DNA from: CP2-2F sp034436355
GTDB lineage: Bacteria; Chloroflexota; Anaerolineae; Aggregatilineales; UBA2796
Length of the DNA stretch: 64,000 bases
Assembly: GCA_034436355.1 (NCBI GenBank)
Contig: DAOTVQ010000042.1
Location: 69,459-133,458, forward strand
Direction: 5' to 3'
Positions 44,350-53,076 of this stretch are shown here, in pieces. The notes under the pieces were generated by a model, which did no database searches, was not told where the DNA came from, and worked only from the letters and a program-made list of their open reading frames with translations. A program made the position numbers and the translations under genes. Numbering within the stretch: position 1 is the first letter of the stretch; the number at the start of each line of letters is the position of its first letter.

Positions 44350-47300
44350 GTGGCACCTGATTTGCTAACGCTTTTTGCCGAGCCATCTGTGGCGCTGCTC
44401 TATTTCATGGCGATGCTGGTGCTGAGCGGCGCAGCGCTGTTCATGGCGTTTGGGCAGCGTTTGCGCGGCAAAACTGAGCGTGCCGCCGCCGCCTATGTGT
44501 GGGCAGCCTTTGGCGTTTTGGCGGCGTGGTTAGCGCTGATGGGCGGTGCGCTTGCCGTGCTGCTCAGCGGACAGCCGAATGCTGCCATCATGCCGCCGTT
44601 GGAACGCGCTGTCAATGCCTTCGTGATCGCCTTCGTTGGCTTTGCCTTTCTGCGTGCCGAGGTAGTGGTGCCGCCTTCCTTTAATGGGAAGGGCGTGCGC
44701 CGCTTCCCCTTTGGCGTGCTGTTCAGCGTCTTGCTCTTGGCACTGCTGGCAGCCTATGGTTACACCGCTTATGTGTGGTACACCGAATTCAGCGCGCAGG
44801 CGGCTTTTAATGGAACACCCTTCGGCATCGGCTGGACGCTTGGCACGACTGCGCTGTGCGCGTTGTGGCTGCTGCTGCTGCTGATCAATGCCCGCCGCGT
44901 GCCAGATGCACCCGTCAAGCTGCTCTTTTTCATCGTGCTGCTGGCAGGCTATGGCTACACCAGCTACGGCATTTTGAATGGTCAGATCAACGGCAGCGAG
45001 GCGGGCGCGCTGCGCTTGGCATTCCTGATTGCCATGCCGCTCTTGGCAGTGGTCGTCTACCGCTTGGTCATCACGCGCCTTGCCCAGATGGTGGATGAAC
45101 GCGCCGCGCAAGCGACCGTCTCCACCCTAACCACCATCTCCACCAACCTGATTGATACGACCGTAGACCGCGAGTCTATGACACTGCTCAAGACCATCGG
45201 CACGATGATCGAGCGCGAAAAGCCGGAAGACCTGCCGCGCCAGATCGTGATCGCGGCGGCGTCAGTCGTCAAGGCGGATATTGCCGCGCTTTTGGTGGCG
45301 GATGATCAAGATTATGCCGATGTGCTGGCAGCCTTTGACGTGGTGCAGCAGCGCCCTATCGCCGCCATGGCGTTCAAGCTGGATGAACAGCCAACCTTGC
45401 AAGAATCGCTTGCCAGCCGCATACAGCGCAGCCTATCCGTCGATCAAAACCTGAACGAGATGGTTGATCTCTACACGCGGCTCGATATTCAGAAGATCGG
45501 ACCTGTCTATTTTCAACCGCTAACCCGTGAAGGCGATATTGTTGGTGTGCTGGTTGTGGCACTGCCCTACACCCAGCGCAACCTGCGTGAGAATGAACGC
45601 CGCCTTTTAGAGAGCATCTCGCCCGCAGCAGCCCGCCTGTTGCTGATCAGCCGTGCGGCGCAGCGTGCGCGCTTGGAATCCCAGCGCAGTGCCACGCAGG
45701 CTGCTCTGGAAGGCACAGGCGATGCCGAACAGCCACTCACCAACACGGCTGCAATGCGCGCTGAGATGCAAGCAAGCCTTGAACTTGCGCGCAGCCAGAT
45801 CAACGAATTGAGCGCCCTCGTTCGTGATTTGCAGATCGAACTCGATTATGAGCGCAGCCGCATCGCCGAAATTGTGGCAGATGATCCCGAAGGACTCTCC
45901 ATCTCGCAGCGCATCGAGAAGCTGTCCAGCGAGCGCAGCAAATTAGAAGCAGAGCGTGAACGCCTTGTGCAGGCACTCCAAGAGGCACACACACAGCTTG
46001 CCACAGCCAGCGGCAGCGATGACGAGATGATCAGCACCGTCGTGCGCGTTTTGCAGCAAGAGCGCGATGACTTGCTGGCGCAAAAAGAAATGCTGGAGCG
46101 CCAACTGCTGGAAATTCGCAGCGGCGGCAACACCGCGCCCGCCCTGCTGCGCGATTTGCTGACGCGCCAAAGCGAAGAACGCGCCCGCCTTGAAGTGGAA
46201 CGCGACCAACTGCGCGCCCAACTGAGCGATGTTGAAGCGCAACTGCGTGCGATGGGCATTGAGGGCGGCCCTAACGGGCTGATTACCACACTGGCAAACC
46301 TGACCGATGAACGCAGCCGCTACAAGGCACAAGCTGAACGCGCCAGCCAAGAACGTGATACGCTGCGCGCCGAATTACAGCGCGTGCGCGACCTGATCGC
46401 GGCTGCCGATGAGCGTGAGGCGAAGATCAGCGCCCTTGAGAACGATCTGCGCCGCCTTGCCGGCGACCGTGAGGCGCTTGCCCGCCAGCGCGACTCGCTG
46501 CGCCACGACCGCGAGTCTACGCACACCGAGCGCGAACAGTGGGAAGCCTTGCGGACGCGCATGGTTGCCGAAATGGCTGCCTTGCAGCAAGACCTTGAAG
46601 CTGCCATCCACAACCACCGCCGTGCCGCCGCCGAACGCGATAAGCTGAAGGAAGAAATGGCGGCGCTGCTCAGCGAGCGCGATAAACTTGCCGCCGGGCG
46701 CGCTGCCCTGCAAAGTGAGCGCGATCAGCTTTTGGCGCGTGTGGAAGGTAACCGCGAAGTGCTGCACCAGCTCGGCGCGGAAGGCATTGGCACCCTCAAA
46801 ACCATGATTGACGACCTGACCGAAGAACGCAGCGAGCTGGAACACCAACTGCTGCGCACACAAGGGCAGGCACAGCGCCTAAAAGAGCAGCTAGACGACG
46901 CACGGCGCAAACTCAGCACTGCCAGCCGTTCGGCGGGCAGCACGGCTAACGCCGAAACACTTGATGTGCTGCTGAGCATGGCGCAGGAACTTCGCACGCC
47001 GCTGGGCGCTATGAGCGCTTATCTAGACTTGCTGCTGAACGAATCGGTTGGCATCTTGGGTGATTTACAGCGCCAATTCTTGCTGCGCGTCAAATCCAAC
47101 GGGGAGCGCCTCGCCACACTCATCGAGGAGTTCGTGCGCGTCATCGCCATTGATAGCGGTCAGGTCAAGCTGCATGTGACTCACCTCGACTTGGGCGAAG
47201 TGATTGACGATGCAATCACCGCCACGCAGACGCAATTTTTGGAAAAAGGCATCACCCTGCGCCTGAATTTGCCCGATAGCCTGCCGATCATCAACGGTGA

Positions 47301-47709
47301 CCGCAGCGCCCTGCAACAGGTGCTGGTCGAACTGCTCTCGAACGCCTACCGTGCCTCACCGGACGATGGCGAAGTGGTGATCGCGGCGCGGCACGAGCGT
47401 GCGTTTATGCCACCGACTGTCAATGGCACGCCCAGCAAGCCCACCGAGATGATTGTGATCAGCGTGCGCGATTTTGGCGGTGGTGTGCCGCCCGAAGAAC
47501 AGGCGCGCGTCTTTAGCCGTATGTTCCGCGCCGATACGCCTTTGGTGGCGGGCTTGGGCGATACCGGCGTTGGGCTTTCAATTGCGCGTGCGCTCACCGA
47601 AGCCCATCAGGGGCATTTGTGGTTCGAGTCTGAGCGCGGCACCTCCAGCACGTTTACGATGGCACTGCCCGTGCAGCAGCCAAAGGTGGTTGACCCTCAT
47701 GCGTCGTGA
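44350..47709 (+). CDS. Giant coiled-coil histidine kinase-like protein without the acceptor histidine
   Basis: 1119 residues. Seven or so membrane helices in the first 240, then a GAF-like domain (about 275-445), a very long coiled coil (about 455-870) rich in ERDxL, and a HisKA-HATPase end. The H-box reads MAQELRTPLGAM: Gln879 replaces the histidine (CAG at 46984-46986). The ATPase domain looks intact: N-box ELLSNAYRAS, G1 VRDFGGGVP, F-box FSRMFRAD, G2 GLGDTGVGLSIARA. I infer a pseudokinase or scaffold, or a partner in a heterodimer. GTG start with GAGGG eight bases upstream. The LysM gene overlaps its end by 11 bases. Confidence 0.9.
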   Translation: MAPDLLTLFAEPSVALLYFMAMLVLSGAALFMAFGQRLRGKTERAAAAYVWAAFGVLAAWLALMGGALAVLLSGQPNAAIMPPLERAVNAFVIAFVGFAFLRAEVVVPPSFNGKGVRRFPFGVLFSVLLLALLAAYGYTAYVWYTEFSAQAAFNGTPFGIGWTLGTTALCALWLLLLLINARRVPDAPVKLLFFIVLLAGYGYTSYGILNGQINGSEAGALRLAFLIAMPLLAVVVYRLVITRLAQMVDERAAQATVSTLTTISTNLIDTTVDRESMTLLKTIGTMIEREKPEDLPRQIVIAAASVVKADIAALLVADDQDYADVLAAFDVVQQRPIAAMAFKLDEQPTLQESLASRIQRSLSVDQNLNEMVDLYTRLDIQKIGPVYFQPLTREGDIVGVLVVALPYTQRNLRENERRLLESISPAAARLLLISRAAQRARLESQRSATQAALEGTGDAEQPLTNTAAMRAEMQASLELARSQINELSALVRDLQIELDYERSRIAEIVADDPEGLSISQRIEKLSSERSKLEAERERLVQALQEAHTQLATASGSDDEMISTVVRVLQQERDDLLAQKEMLERQLLEIRSGGNTAPALLRDLLTRQSEERARLEVERDQLRAQLSDVEAQLRAMGIEGGPNGLITTLANLTDERSRYKAQAERASQERDTLRAELQRVRDLIAAADEREAKISALENDLRRLAGDREALARQRDSLRHDRESTHTEREQWEALRTRMVAEMAALQQDLEAAIHNHRRAAAERDKLKEEMAALLSERDKLAAGRAALQSERDQLLARVEGNREVLHQLGAEGIGTLKTMIDDLTEERSELEHQLLRTQGQAQRLKEQLDDARRKLSTASRSAGSTANAETLDVLLSMAQELRTPLGAMSAYLDLLLNESVGILGDLQRQFLLRVKSNGERLATLIEEFVRVIAIDSGQVKLHVTHLDLGEVIDDAITATQTQFLEKGITLRLNLPDSLPIINGDRSALQQVLVELLSNAYRASPDDGEVVIAARHERAFMPPTVNGTPSKPTEMIVISVRDFGGGVPPEEQARVFSRMFRADTPLVAGLGDTGVGLSIARALTEAHQGHLWFESERGTSSTFTMALPVQQPKVVDPHAS

Positions 47710-48922
47710 TGCAGGTAGCGAAGTCGTAGTTGCCCTTATGGCGATTGGGATGCTGGCATTGGCGTTGGTCTTTGGCGTGGTGCTGACCCTCAGCCAGCGC
47801 GCTGACGCCGCACCGACCCAAGTTGGACAAGCTGCCAGCGCAACGCCCGAAAACAGCACCGCCGCTACGCCCACACGCCCAACGGACTTGCCGCCAAGCC
47901 CTACAGCGACCAACGCGCCCTCTGTGACGGCTGAAACCGCCAACCCAACTGCCACGCCTGAACCGCCAACCCAACCACCCACGCTCAGCCCCACTGAGCC
48001 GCCGCGCAGCACGCCTGAGACACATACCAACGCGCCCTTACTTGCCCGCCCAACCAGCACCACAACGGCAACGCGCACCTTCACGGCAAGCGCCGTCCCG
48101 ACCCTAACGGCGAGCCACACCGTAACCCAAACACAGACGATCACGCCCAGCCCAACACCCACCGCCACGTTTAGCCACACGCCCACGCCAACCCTGACGC
48201 CAACGGCGACCGCCACGCCAACGGCAACACGCACCTTCACGGCGACCGCCACGCCAACCCATACGCCCACCGCGACGCGCACCTTTACGCCAAGCGCCAC
48301 CTTCACAGCAACGCACACACCCACGCCAACGCTGTTTGTGCCAACCTTCCCGCCCGATCTGCTGACGCCAACCCTCACACCCTTTGTGATTGCGGCTGCC
48401 ACTGGCACCCCTTGCACACCCCGCCGAGACTGGACGCCCTACACCGTGCAGGTGGGCGAAACGTTGTTCAGCATCGCTCGCCGTGCGGGCATCAGCCTAA
48501 CCGAACTGGCACGCGCCAACTGCATCAACGATCCCTCGCGGCTGAGCGCCGGTGAAGTGCTGTATGTGCCGCGCCCGATCAGCCCTGCGCTGCCCACACT
48601 AGGCGGTATCAATGTTCGTAACTGTGGCAACCCACAACAGCAAATGGTCAATGTTCAGCCGGATGGTGCGCTGCGCGGCGTGTTCACCATTACAGGCAGC
48701 GCCACCCATCCTGATTTCCAGTTCTATAAGATTGAGATTCGGGCTGAGGCGTCCGCCGCATGGCAGAACATCATCACGCGCCCTGCGGCAGTGGTGAATG
48801 GTGTGCTGGCAGATTTTAACACAACATTGCTGCCCAACGGCGTTTATTGGCTGCGCCTGACGGTGGTGGATAAGACGGGCAACTTCCCGCCGCCGTGTGA
48901 GGTGCGCGTGCGGCTTGAGTAG
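47699..48922 (+). CDS. LysM-domain surface protein with long Thr/Pro linker
   Basis: 407 residues. A membrane anchor or signal (about 8-30: VVVALMAIGMLALALVFGVV), then about 190 residues of Thr/Pro/Ala-rich repeats, then a single LysM domain at about 245-288 (YTVQVGETLFSIARRAGISL, ending GEVLYVPRP). A C-terminal beta-sandwich-like domain of about 100 residues follows (FTITGSATHPDFQFYKIEIR, PNGVYWLRLTVVDKTGNF). LysM binds peptidoglycan or chitin-like glycans. The start at 47699 lies inside the end of the kinase gene, indicating coupled translation and perhaps joint function at the envelope. Confidence 0.88.
   Translation: MRRDAGSEVVVALMAIGMLALALVFGVVLTLSQRADAAPTQVGQAASATPENSTAATPTRPTDLPPSPTATNAPSVTAETANPTATPEPPTQPPTLSPTEPPRSTPETHTNAPLLARPTSTTTATRTFTASAVPTLTASHTVTQTQTITPSPTPTATFSHTPTPTLTPTATATPTATRTFTATATPTHTPTATRTFTPSATFTATHTPTPTLFVPTFPPDLLTPTLTPFVIAAATGTPCTPRRDWTPYTVQVGETLFSIARRAGISLTELARANCINDPSRLSAGEVLYVPRPISPALPTLGGINVRNCGNPQQQMVNVQPDGALRGVFTITGSATHPDFQFYKIEIRAEASAAWQNIITRPAAVVNGVLADFNTTLLPNGVYWLRLTVVDKTGNFPPPCEVRVRLE
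47830..48350 (+). repeat. Low-complexity Thr/Pro coding repeat in the LysM gene
   Basis: Imperfect repeats of the kind ACGCCAACGGCAACACGCAC translating to TPTATRTFT units. The reverse strand is open over most of it (Val/Gly-rich) but that is an effect of composition. Confidence 0.8.
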
Positions 48923-48948
48923 GCTGCCGTGCCGCCTGGTGGTGATAG

Positions 48949-48976
48949 TTCAAGGTGGCTTGACAACCGCCTTGAA
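48949..48976 (+). promoter_or_regulatory. Inverted repeat enclosing a TTGACA box
   Basis: TTCAAGGTGG (48949-48958) pairs with CCGCCTTGAA (48967-48976) with one G-T pair. The 8-base loop contains most of a TTGACA (48960-48965). A weak -10 (TAGTGT, 48984) follows after 18 bases. It may be the promoter/operator of the small STAS-like gene or the end hairpin of the LysM transcript. Confidence 0.4.
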
Positions 48977-49046
48977 TCTATGCTAGTGTTATTGAAATGT
49001 TATATATTGCGCCTTTAGCATCACTAACTTATAACGAGCATTGCTT

Positions 49047-49430
49047 ATGCCTGCCACAGCGCACTGGCTTGATGCCGAACAGACCATCGTTCATCAAAAG
49101 CTAACTGATCCACTTCTTGCCAGTGAGATCGTCAGCCTTGCCGAAGAAACTTACGCCATGATTGAGGCAGTGCCGCATGAGGTAACCCTGATCTTCGATG
49201 TCTCGCAGCTAGGCAACCCAACCTTCCAAGTGCTTTCGGTTGCCAAGAAGATCAACAAGTTGGTGCATCCGCGCCAAAAGCACATCATTGGCGTGACGAA
49301 AAGCGTTTTTCTAGAAACGCTGGCGGGCTTGATCAGCCGTGTGGCGCCCAACAGCACGCGCAACATGGTGCTAGTCAAGACCTTTGATGAAGCCCTGGAA
49401 TGCGCTCGCACACTCACAGCGAGCGGGTAG
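49047..49430 (+). CDS. Small STAS-like protein
   Basis: 127 residues, soluble. The layout HWLDAEQTIVHQKL, VTLIFDVSQL, RHVV-like strand IIGVTKSVFLETLAGLI and VKTFDEALECARTL matches a STAS-like fold and echoes the tandem pair at 38.7-39.7 kb (the D-x-x-x-TI start and the FDEAL-type end). Probably a partner-binding switch protein; the partner is unknown. The true start is the ATG at 49047 rather than the TTG two codons before. Confidence 0.7.
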   Translation: MPATAHWLDAEQTIVHQKLTDPLLASEIVSLAEETYAMIEAVPHEVTLIFDVSQLGNPTFQVLSVAKKINKLVHPRQKHIIGVTKSVFLETLAGLISRVAPNSTRNMVLVKTFDEALECARTLTASG

Positions 49431-49448
49431 CACCCTTAGCCCTACCCG
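49424..49448. terminator. Hairpin formed by two convergent stop codons
   Basis: CGGGTAG (49424-49430) and CTACCCG (49442-49448) pair over 7 bp with an 11-base loop. The TAG stop of the plus-strand gene and the TAG stop of the minus-strand DUF5063 gene are both inside the stem. Possible compact shared terminator. Confidence 0.4.
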
Positions 49449-49939
49449 TTGTGCAGTTTGTGCATGGCGCTGTGCAAGCCGCGCAAGGCATCCACCGCAT
49501 GGTCGCCCCAGGTGCGCTCCATGTGGTGCTGCCAATCCCACGCCGCTTGGTGCATCAGCAGCGAGTTGCCGGTGGCGTAGCCCTCGTCAAAGATGATGAG
49601 CGCCCGCTTCACATCACGGTAAATGCCAACCAACGCCTCTGAAAGTGAGCCGACCACCGGCGCACTCCACTCGTGTGCGTCCTGCACTTGCCAGAACAGG
49701 GTGAGTTCCGCAAAGCCGGGAAAGTCGTTCAGCTCATCAAAGTGAGGCTGAATCGGCTCTTCAGGCGGCGCCTGTTCGGGCAGAAACAAGCCCGCACTAT
49801 ATAGATTTGCCACAAGGATCGCACCGCGCAGCAAGCGTTCGCCCAGTTCAAAGGTGTGCGATTCCTCACAGAACTCGCAGAAATGGCGCGCATTATCCAC
49901 AAAATTGGCAACTTCCGGCGTTAAAGTCCACTCGGACAT
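49442..49939 (-). CDS. DUF5063 protein
   Basis: 165 residues, all-helical and acidic, no signal. FVDNARHFCEFCEESHTFEL near the start, IYRDVKRALIIFDEG and WDWQHHMERTWGDHAVDALR near the end fit the DUF5063 family, whose function is unknown. Chosen start ATG at 49939 with AGGTGA eight bases before. Convergent with the STAS-like gene. Confidence 0.8.
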   Translation of the reverse strand: MSEWTLTPEVANFVDNARHFCEFCEESHTFELGERLLRGAILVANLYSAGLFLPEQAPPEEPIQPHFDELNDFPGFAELTLFWQVQDAHEWSAPVVGSLSEALVGIYRDVKRALIIFDEGYATGNSLLMHQAAWDWQHHMERTWGDHAVDALRGLHSAMHKLHNG

Positions 49940-49985
49940 AGCTGATTTCACCTAATCTTTGCTAAAGGTGTTGCGATTATAGCAC

Positions 49986-52139
49986 CTACTCGGCGCGCAG
50001 TGGCACAAAAAAGAGCGTTTCACCGTTGGGCAAGGGCAGCCGTTCGCCGTTTTGATCATACCAGCCGATGTAGAGCCGATAAGCACCGCTCGGCAGATCG
50101 GGCGGCAGCGTCAAGCGGCGTATCTCTACAAAAGGGATGCCGACTTGCCACACGCTGGTTGGATAGCCGCTCGGCGCGCCATCCGCCTGCACCACGATCT
50201 GATCGCGCTCATCCAAGATGCCGAGCGCCAGTTGGTAGTCCGCCGCCAAGCGCGAGATGCCTTCCCAATGCAGCGTAATGCTCAGATCATCGCCGCCGCG
50301 CAAAGTTGGCGTGCTGAGTGTATAGCCCGTCAAGCGCAGCGCACCGCCAAAGGTTGCTTCTGCCCTTATTTCGGCGGGCGGTGGCTGCCAAGCCGCGTCC
50401 AGCAGCACAGCGCCCTGCACCACAAGGCTTTCCAGCGGCGCGCCGTCCAGTGTGGTTAAGGGCAGGGCGCGCCCACCTGCTCCCACACGCCAACCAAGCT
50501 GGGTTAGCACCTGCATCGGCGGCTCAGGCGGCAGATCGGCACGCATGGGAATGCTGACGGTTGCACGGTAGAGCAGATCGGGATCGAGATCAGCGCTGCG
50601 CGCCATGCCCAAAAAAGTATCCACGCCGCCGATGCCTGCCCCTGTGCGCGGATTGACCACCACAGCGAAGAAGTGGGCATTTTCGGCATGATTGCCCGAA
50701 AAGTAGAGCGTTAGGCGCAGCGGCGCGCCACGCGCAAGGACGGGCGTCTCAAGCGTGTAGGCGTGCAGGGTGAGCGTCTCGGCGCGTATAGCGAGGCGCA
50801 CTGCCGTTGGCGGCACAGCTTCCACGACTTCAAGCGCAGGATAGGCACGTGGCAGGTAGGTGAAGGGTGTGATGAGCGCCATCGCTGCCAGCGGCAGGGC
50901 AAGCAATGGGTAAAATCTGCCGATCAGCGCCCGCCCGCCAATGATCAGCAGCAGGCAGGCAGCCCCGGCAATCGGGAAATAGATGCGCCCCTGCCCCGCC
51001 GCAACGCGCAGCAGCATCACGAACAGCACGACGTTTAGGACGAGGGCGCAGCCTGCCAAAAATATTGCGGGCAGCCGATCCGCACGCTGACGCAGCAGCC
51101 ACCACGCCAACCCTGCACCGCCCAGGAGCGTTAGCGCACCAACATATATATACAACCACTCGGCGCCGCGTATGTTGAAGTAACCCAGTATCATCCAGAA
51201 GGAAAACCAAATCGCCTCAAACTCGGCAAGCAGCAAGGGACGGTCACCGCGTCCCCACAGGGCAAGCGTAGCCTCTGCGGCTAAGGGATCGCCGTAGAGG
51301 CTCACATTTCGGAGATACCACCAGCCGGCGGTTAGGGCTGCCACACCTACCGTTAGCAACAGCCAGCGCAGCGCGTAGCGCCAAGCCCAATTGCGCTGCC
51401 ATAGCCCAAGCAGTGCCGTCAGCCCAACGTAGCCCACGAGCGCGATGCCGTGCTGCTTACTCAGCAAGCCCGCGCCCACGCTCAAGCCGATCAGCAGCGT
51501 ATTGCGAAGGCTGTGATCGCCCGTCAGCGCACGCGCACACAGGTAAATGCACAGCGCGCTCATCAGCGTGATCAGGTTATCATCGTTGATGCTGCTGCTG
51601 ATGTGAATAAAGGTCGGAAGGCTGGCTAACAGAAGGCTGGCTGCCAGCCCAACAGGCGCACTGAACAAACGCTTGCCGGTGAGGTAGGTGAACCACAGCG
51701 TGCCGCAGGCAAGGGCGATGCTATACAGCCGCAGCCGCCAAAAGGCGATGCCTGAATCGCCGCTGTAATGCAGCCGATGCAGGTGATTGTTCAGGTTGGC
51801 GCTGCCCACCACACCAACTGATCCAAACGGATTGAGCGGCATGTACTCGGCAAAGTCCGACCGCTGCGTATCTGCCACCAACAGCGCGCCGATCAGATAA
51901 TAGAGCGGCGGATGTGAACGCTGTGTATCGCCACGCGCAAAAACACTCGCCTTATCACCGATGACAGGCAGCCCTTCTTCCAGCACATAATGCACATAGA
52001 GGAAGTGCGGCACTTCGTCGGGTGCTTCGCCAAAGGGCGTGGCAGCCGCAAAGGTGATCGCCAGCAGGCTGAACCAACCAATGAGCGCGGCTGCCACCAG
52101 ATCCGGTGAGCGGTTGAACCACCTAAATGCCATAAACAT
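49986..52139 (-). CDS. GT39/ArnT-like polytopic membrane glycosyltransferase
   Basis: 717 residues. About ten to twelve membrane helices in the first 435 residues, with the first outer loop carrying the acidic motif FGEAPDEVPHFLY and a later RSHPPLYYLIGALL, as in GT-C enzymes that use lipid-linked sugars. The last 280 residues form one or two beta-sandwich-like domains outside (LRLTGYTLSTPTLRGGDDLS, LPSGAYRLYIGWYD). Acceptor unknown. The start overlaps the end of the nitrilase-family gene by 17 bases. A second GT-C protein with the same overall plan is at 53.9 kb. Confidence 0.82.
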   Translation of the reverse strand: MFMAFRWFNRSPDLVAAALIGWFSLLAITFAAATPFGEAPDEVPHFLYVHYVLEEGLPVIGDKASVFARGDTQRSHPPLYYLIGALLVADTQRSDFAEYMPLNPFGSVGVVGSANLNNHLHRLHYSGDSGIAFWRLRLYSIALACGTLWFTYLTGKRLFSAPVGLAASLLLASLPTFIHISSSINDDNLITLMSALCIYLCARALTGDHSLRNTLLIGLSVGAGLLSKQHGIALVGYVGLTALLGLWQRNWAWRYALRWLLLTVGVAALTAGWWYLRNVSLYGDPLAAEATLALWGRGDRPLLLAEFEAIWFSFWMILGYFNIRGAEWLYIYVGALTLLGGAGLAWWLLRQRADRLPAIFLAGCALVLNVVLFVMLLRVAAGQGRIYFPIAGAACLLLIIGGRALIGRFYPLLALPLAAMALITPFTYLPRAYPALEVVEAVPPTAVRLAIRAETLTLHAYTLETPVLARGAPLRLTLYFSGNHAENAHFFAVVVNPRTGAGIGGVDTFLGMARSADLDPDLLYRATVSIPMRADLPPEPPMQVLTQLGWRVGAGGRALPLTTLDGAPLESLVVQGAVLLDAAWQPPPAEIRAEATFGGALRLTGYTLSTPTLRGGDDLSITLHWEGISRLAADYQLALGILDERDQIVVQADGAPSGYPTSVWQVGIPFVEIRRLTLPPDLPSGAYRLYIGWYDQNGERLPLPNGETLFFVPLRAE

Positions 52140-52911
52140 TTGGACGGCGGTCGTTGAGGACGGGCAACCGCTGTTGGACTTCGCTCACAAGGTCGGTGTT
52201 GATGCGGACGGTGAGCAGCATTTCATCGCTGCCTGCCTCTGCCACCAGCTCGCCCCAGGGATCAACAACCATAGAGTGTCCGCCAAAGCGTGTGCCGTTG
52301 TATTCGCCCACACGGTTGCAGCCGATCACAAACGCCTGATTTTCAATGGCACGCGCCTGCAACAGTGTGCGCCAATGCTGAAGGCGCGCTTGGGGCCACT
52401 CTGCCGGGATGACCAACAGCTTGGCGCCATCTATGAAGTAGCGGCGGAACAGCTCTGGGAAGCGCAGATCATAGCAAATGGCGCAACCAAGCGTTCCCCA
52501 CGGCAAATCCACGCTGAGCGGTGCTTCCCCTTCGGTTAGATATTGTGGCTCTTGCAGCGGCTCAAACAGATGCACTTTGCGGTACACACCCAATACGCCT
52601 GCCTGCGGCGAAAAAACCGCCATGCTGTTATAGACGCCAACGCCGCGCTTTTCCAACATCGAGCCGAGGATGAACAGCTTATGGTTGCGCGAGAGCGCTG
52701 CCACCTGTGCAAACAAGCCGCTTGCCAGTGGGCTGGCAAATTCCTTTGCCTTTTCCAGCATATAGCCGTTATCCCACAGTTCGGGTAAAACAATGAGTTC
52801 AGCGCCGCGCCGTGCCGCTTCTTCGGTCAGGGCTTGCATGGTTGCCCAATTTTTGCGCGGATCGCCATCTTTGATGTTCATTTGTGCTACACATACAGTA
52901 AAGGCGGGCAT
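52123..52911 (-). CDS. Carbon-nitrogen hydrolase (nitrilase superfamily)
   Basis: 262 residues, cytoplasmic. The Glu-Lys-Cys triad is visible: Glu in VLPELWDNGY, Lys in YRKVHLFEP, Cys in GCAICYDLRFPELFRR. Closest in pattern to omega-amidase/Nit2-like enzymes that hydrolyse 2-oxoglutaramate and similar amides; other small amides are possible. GGAAGG eight bases before the ATG. First gene of a two-gene unit with the GT-C enzyme; that pairing may be fortuitous. Confidence 0.92.
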   Translation of the reverse strand: MPAFTVCVAQMNIKDGDPRKNWATMQALTEEAARRGAELIVLPELWDNGYMLEKAKEFASPLASGLFAQVAALSRNHKLFILGSMLEKRGVGVYNSMAVFSPQAGVLGVYRKVHLFEPLQEPQYLTEGEAPLSVDLPWGTLGCAICYDLRFPELFRRYFIDGAKLLVIPAEWPQARLQHWRTLLQARAIENQAFVIGCNRVGEYNGTRFGGHSMVVDPWGELVAEAGSDEMLLTVRINTDLVSEVQQRLPVLNDRRPNVYGI

Positions 52912-53013
52912 GGAAACTACCTTCCAAAGTGTTAGGCTCTTGTGCAGAGAATGCGCTTATTGTAGCCTATTCTACCGCAAATGCCCGTTACAAAGTCTGT
53001 TACGCGCTATCGG

Positions 53014-53042
53014 TTGGCAGGCAGGGCAGCAAGCGCTACAAT
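53014..53042 (+). promoter_or_regulatory. Promoter of the glutaminyl cyclase gene
   Basis: TTGGCA (53014-53019), a 17-base spacer and TACAAT (53037-53042), 35 bases before the ATG at 53077. Confidence 0.65.
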
Positions 53043-53076
53043 TCCGCCTCTGAAGTGAAGATGAAAGCAGTTTAGC

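Noticed and set aside
47578..48417. Long minus-strand frame rich in Val and Gly opposite the LysM gene
   Set aside because: It is the mirror of Thr/Pro repeats (ACN and CCN codons read as NGT and NGG). The plus strand has a start, membrane anchor and LysM domain.
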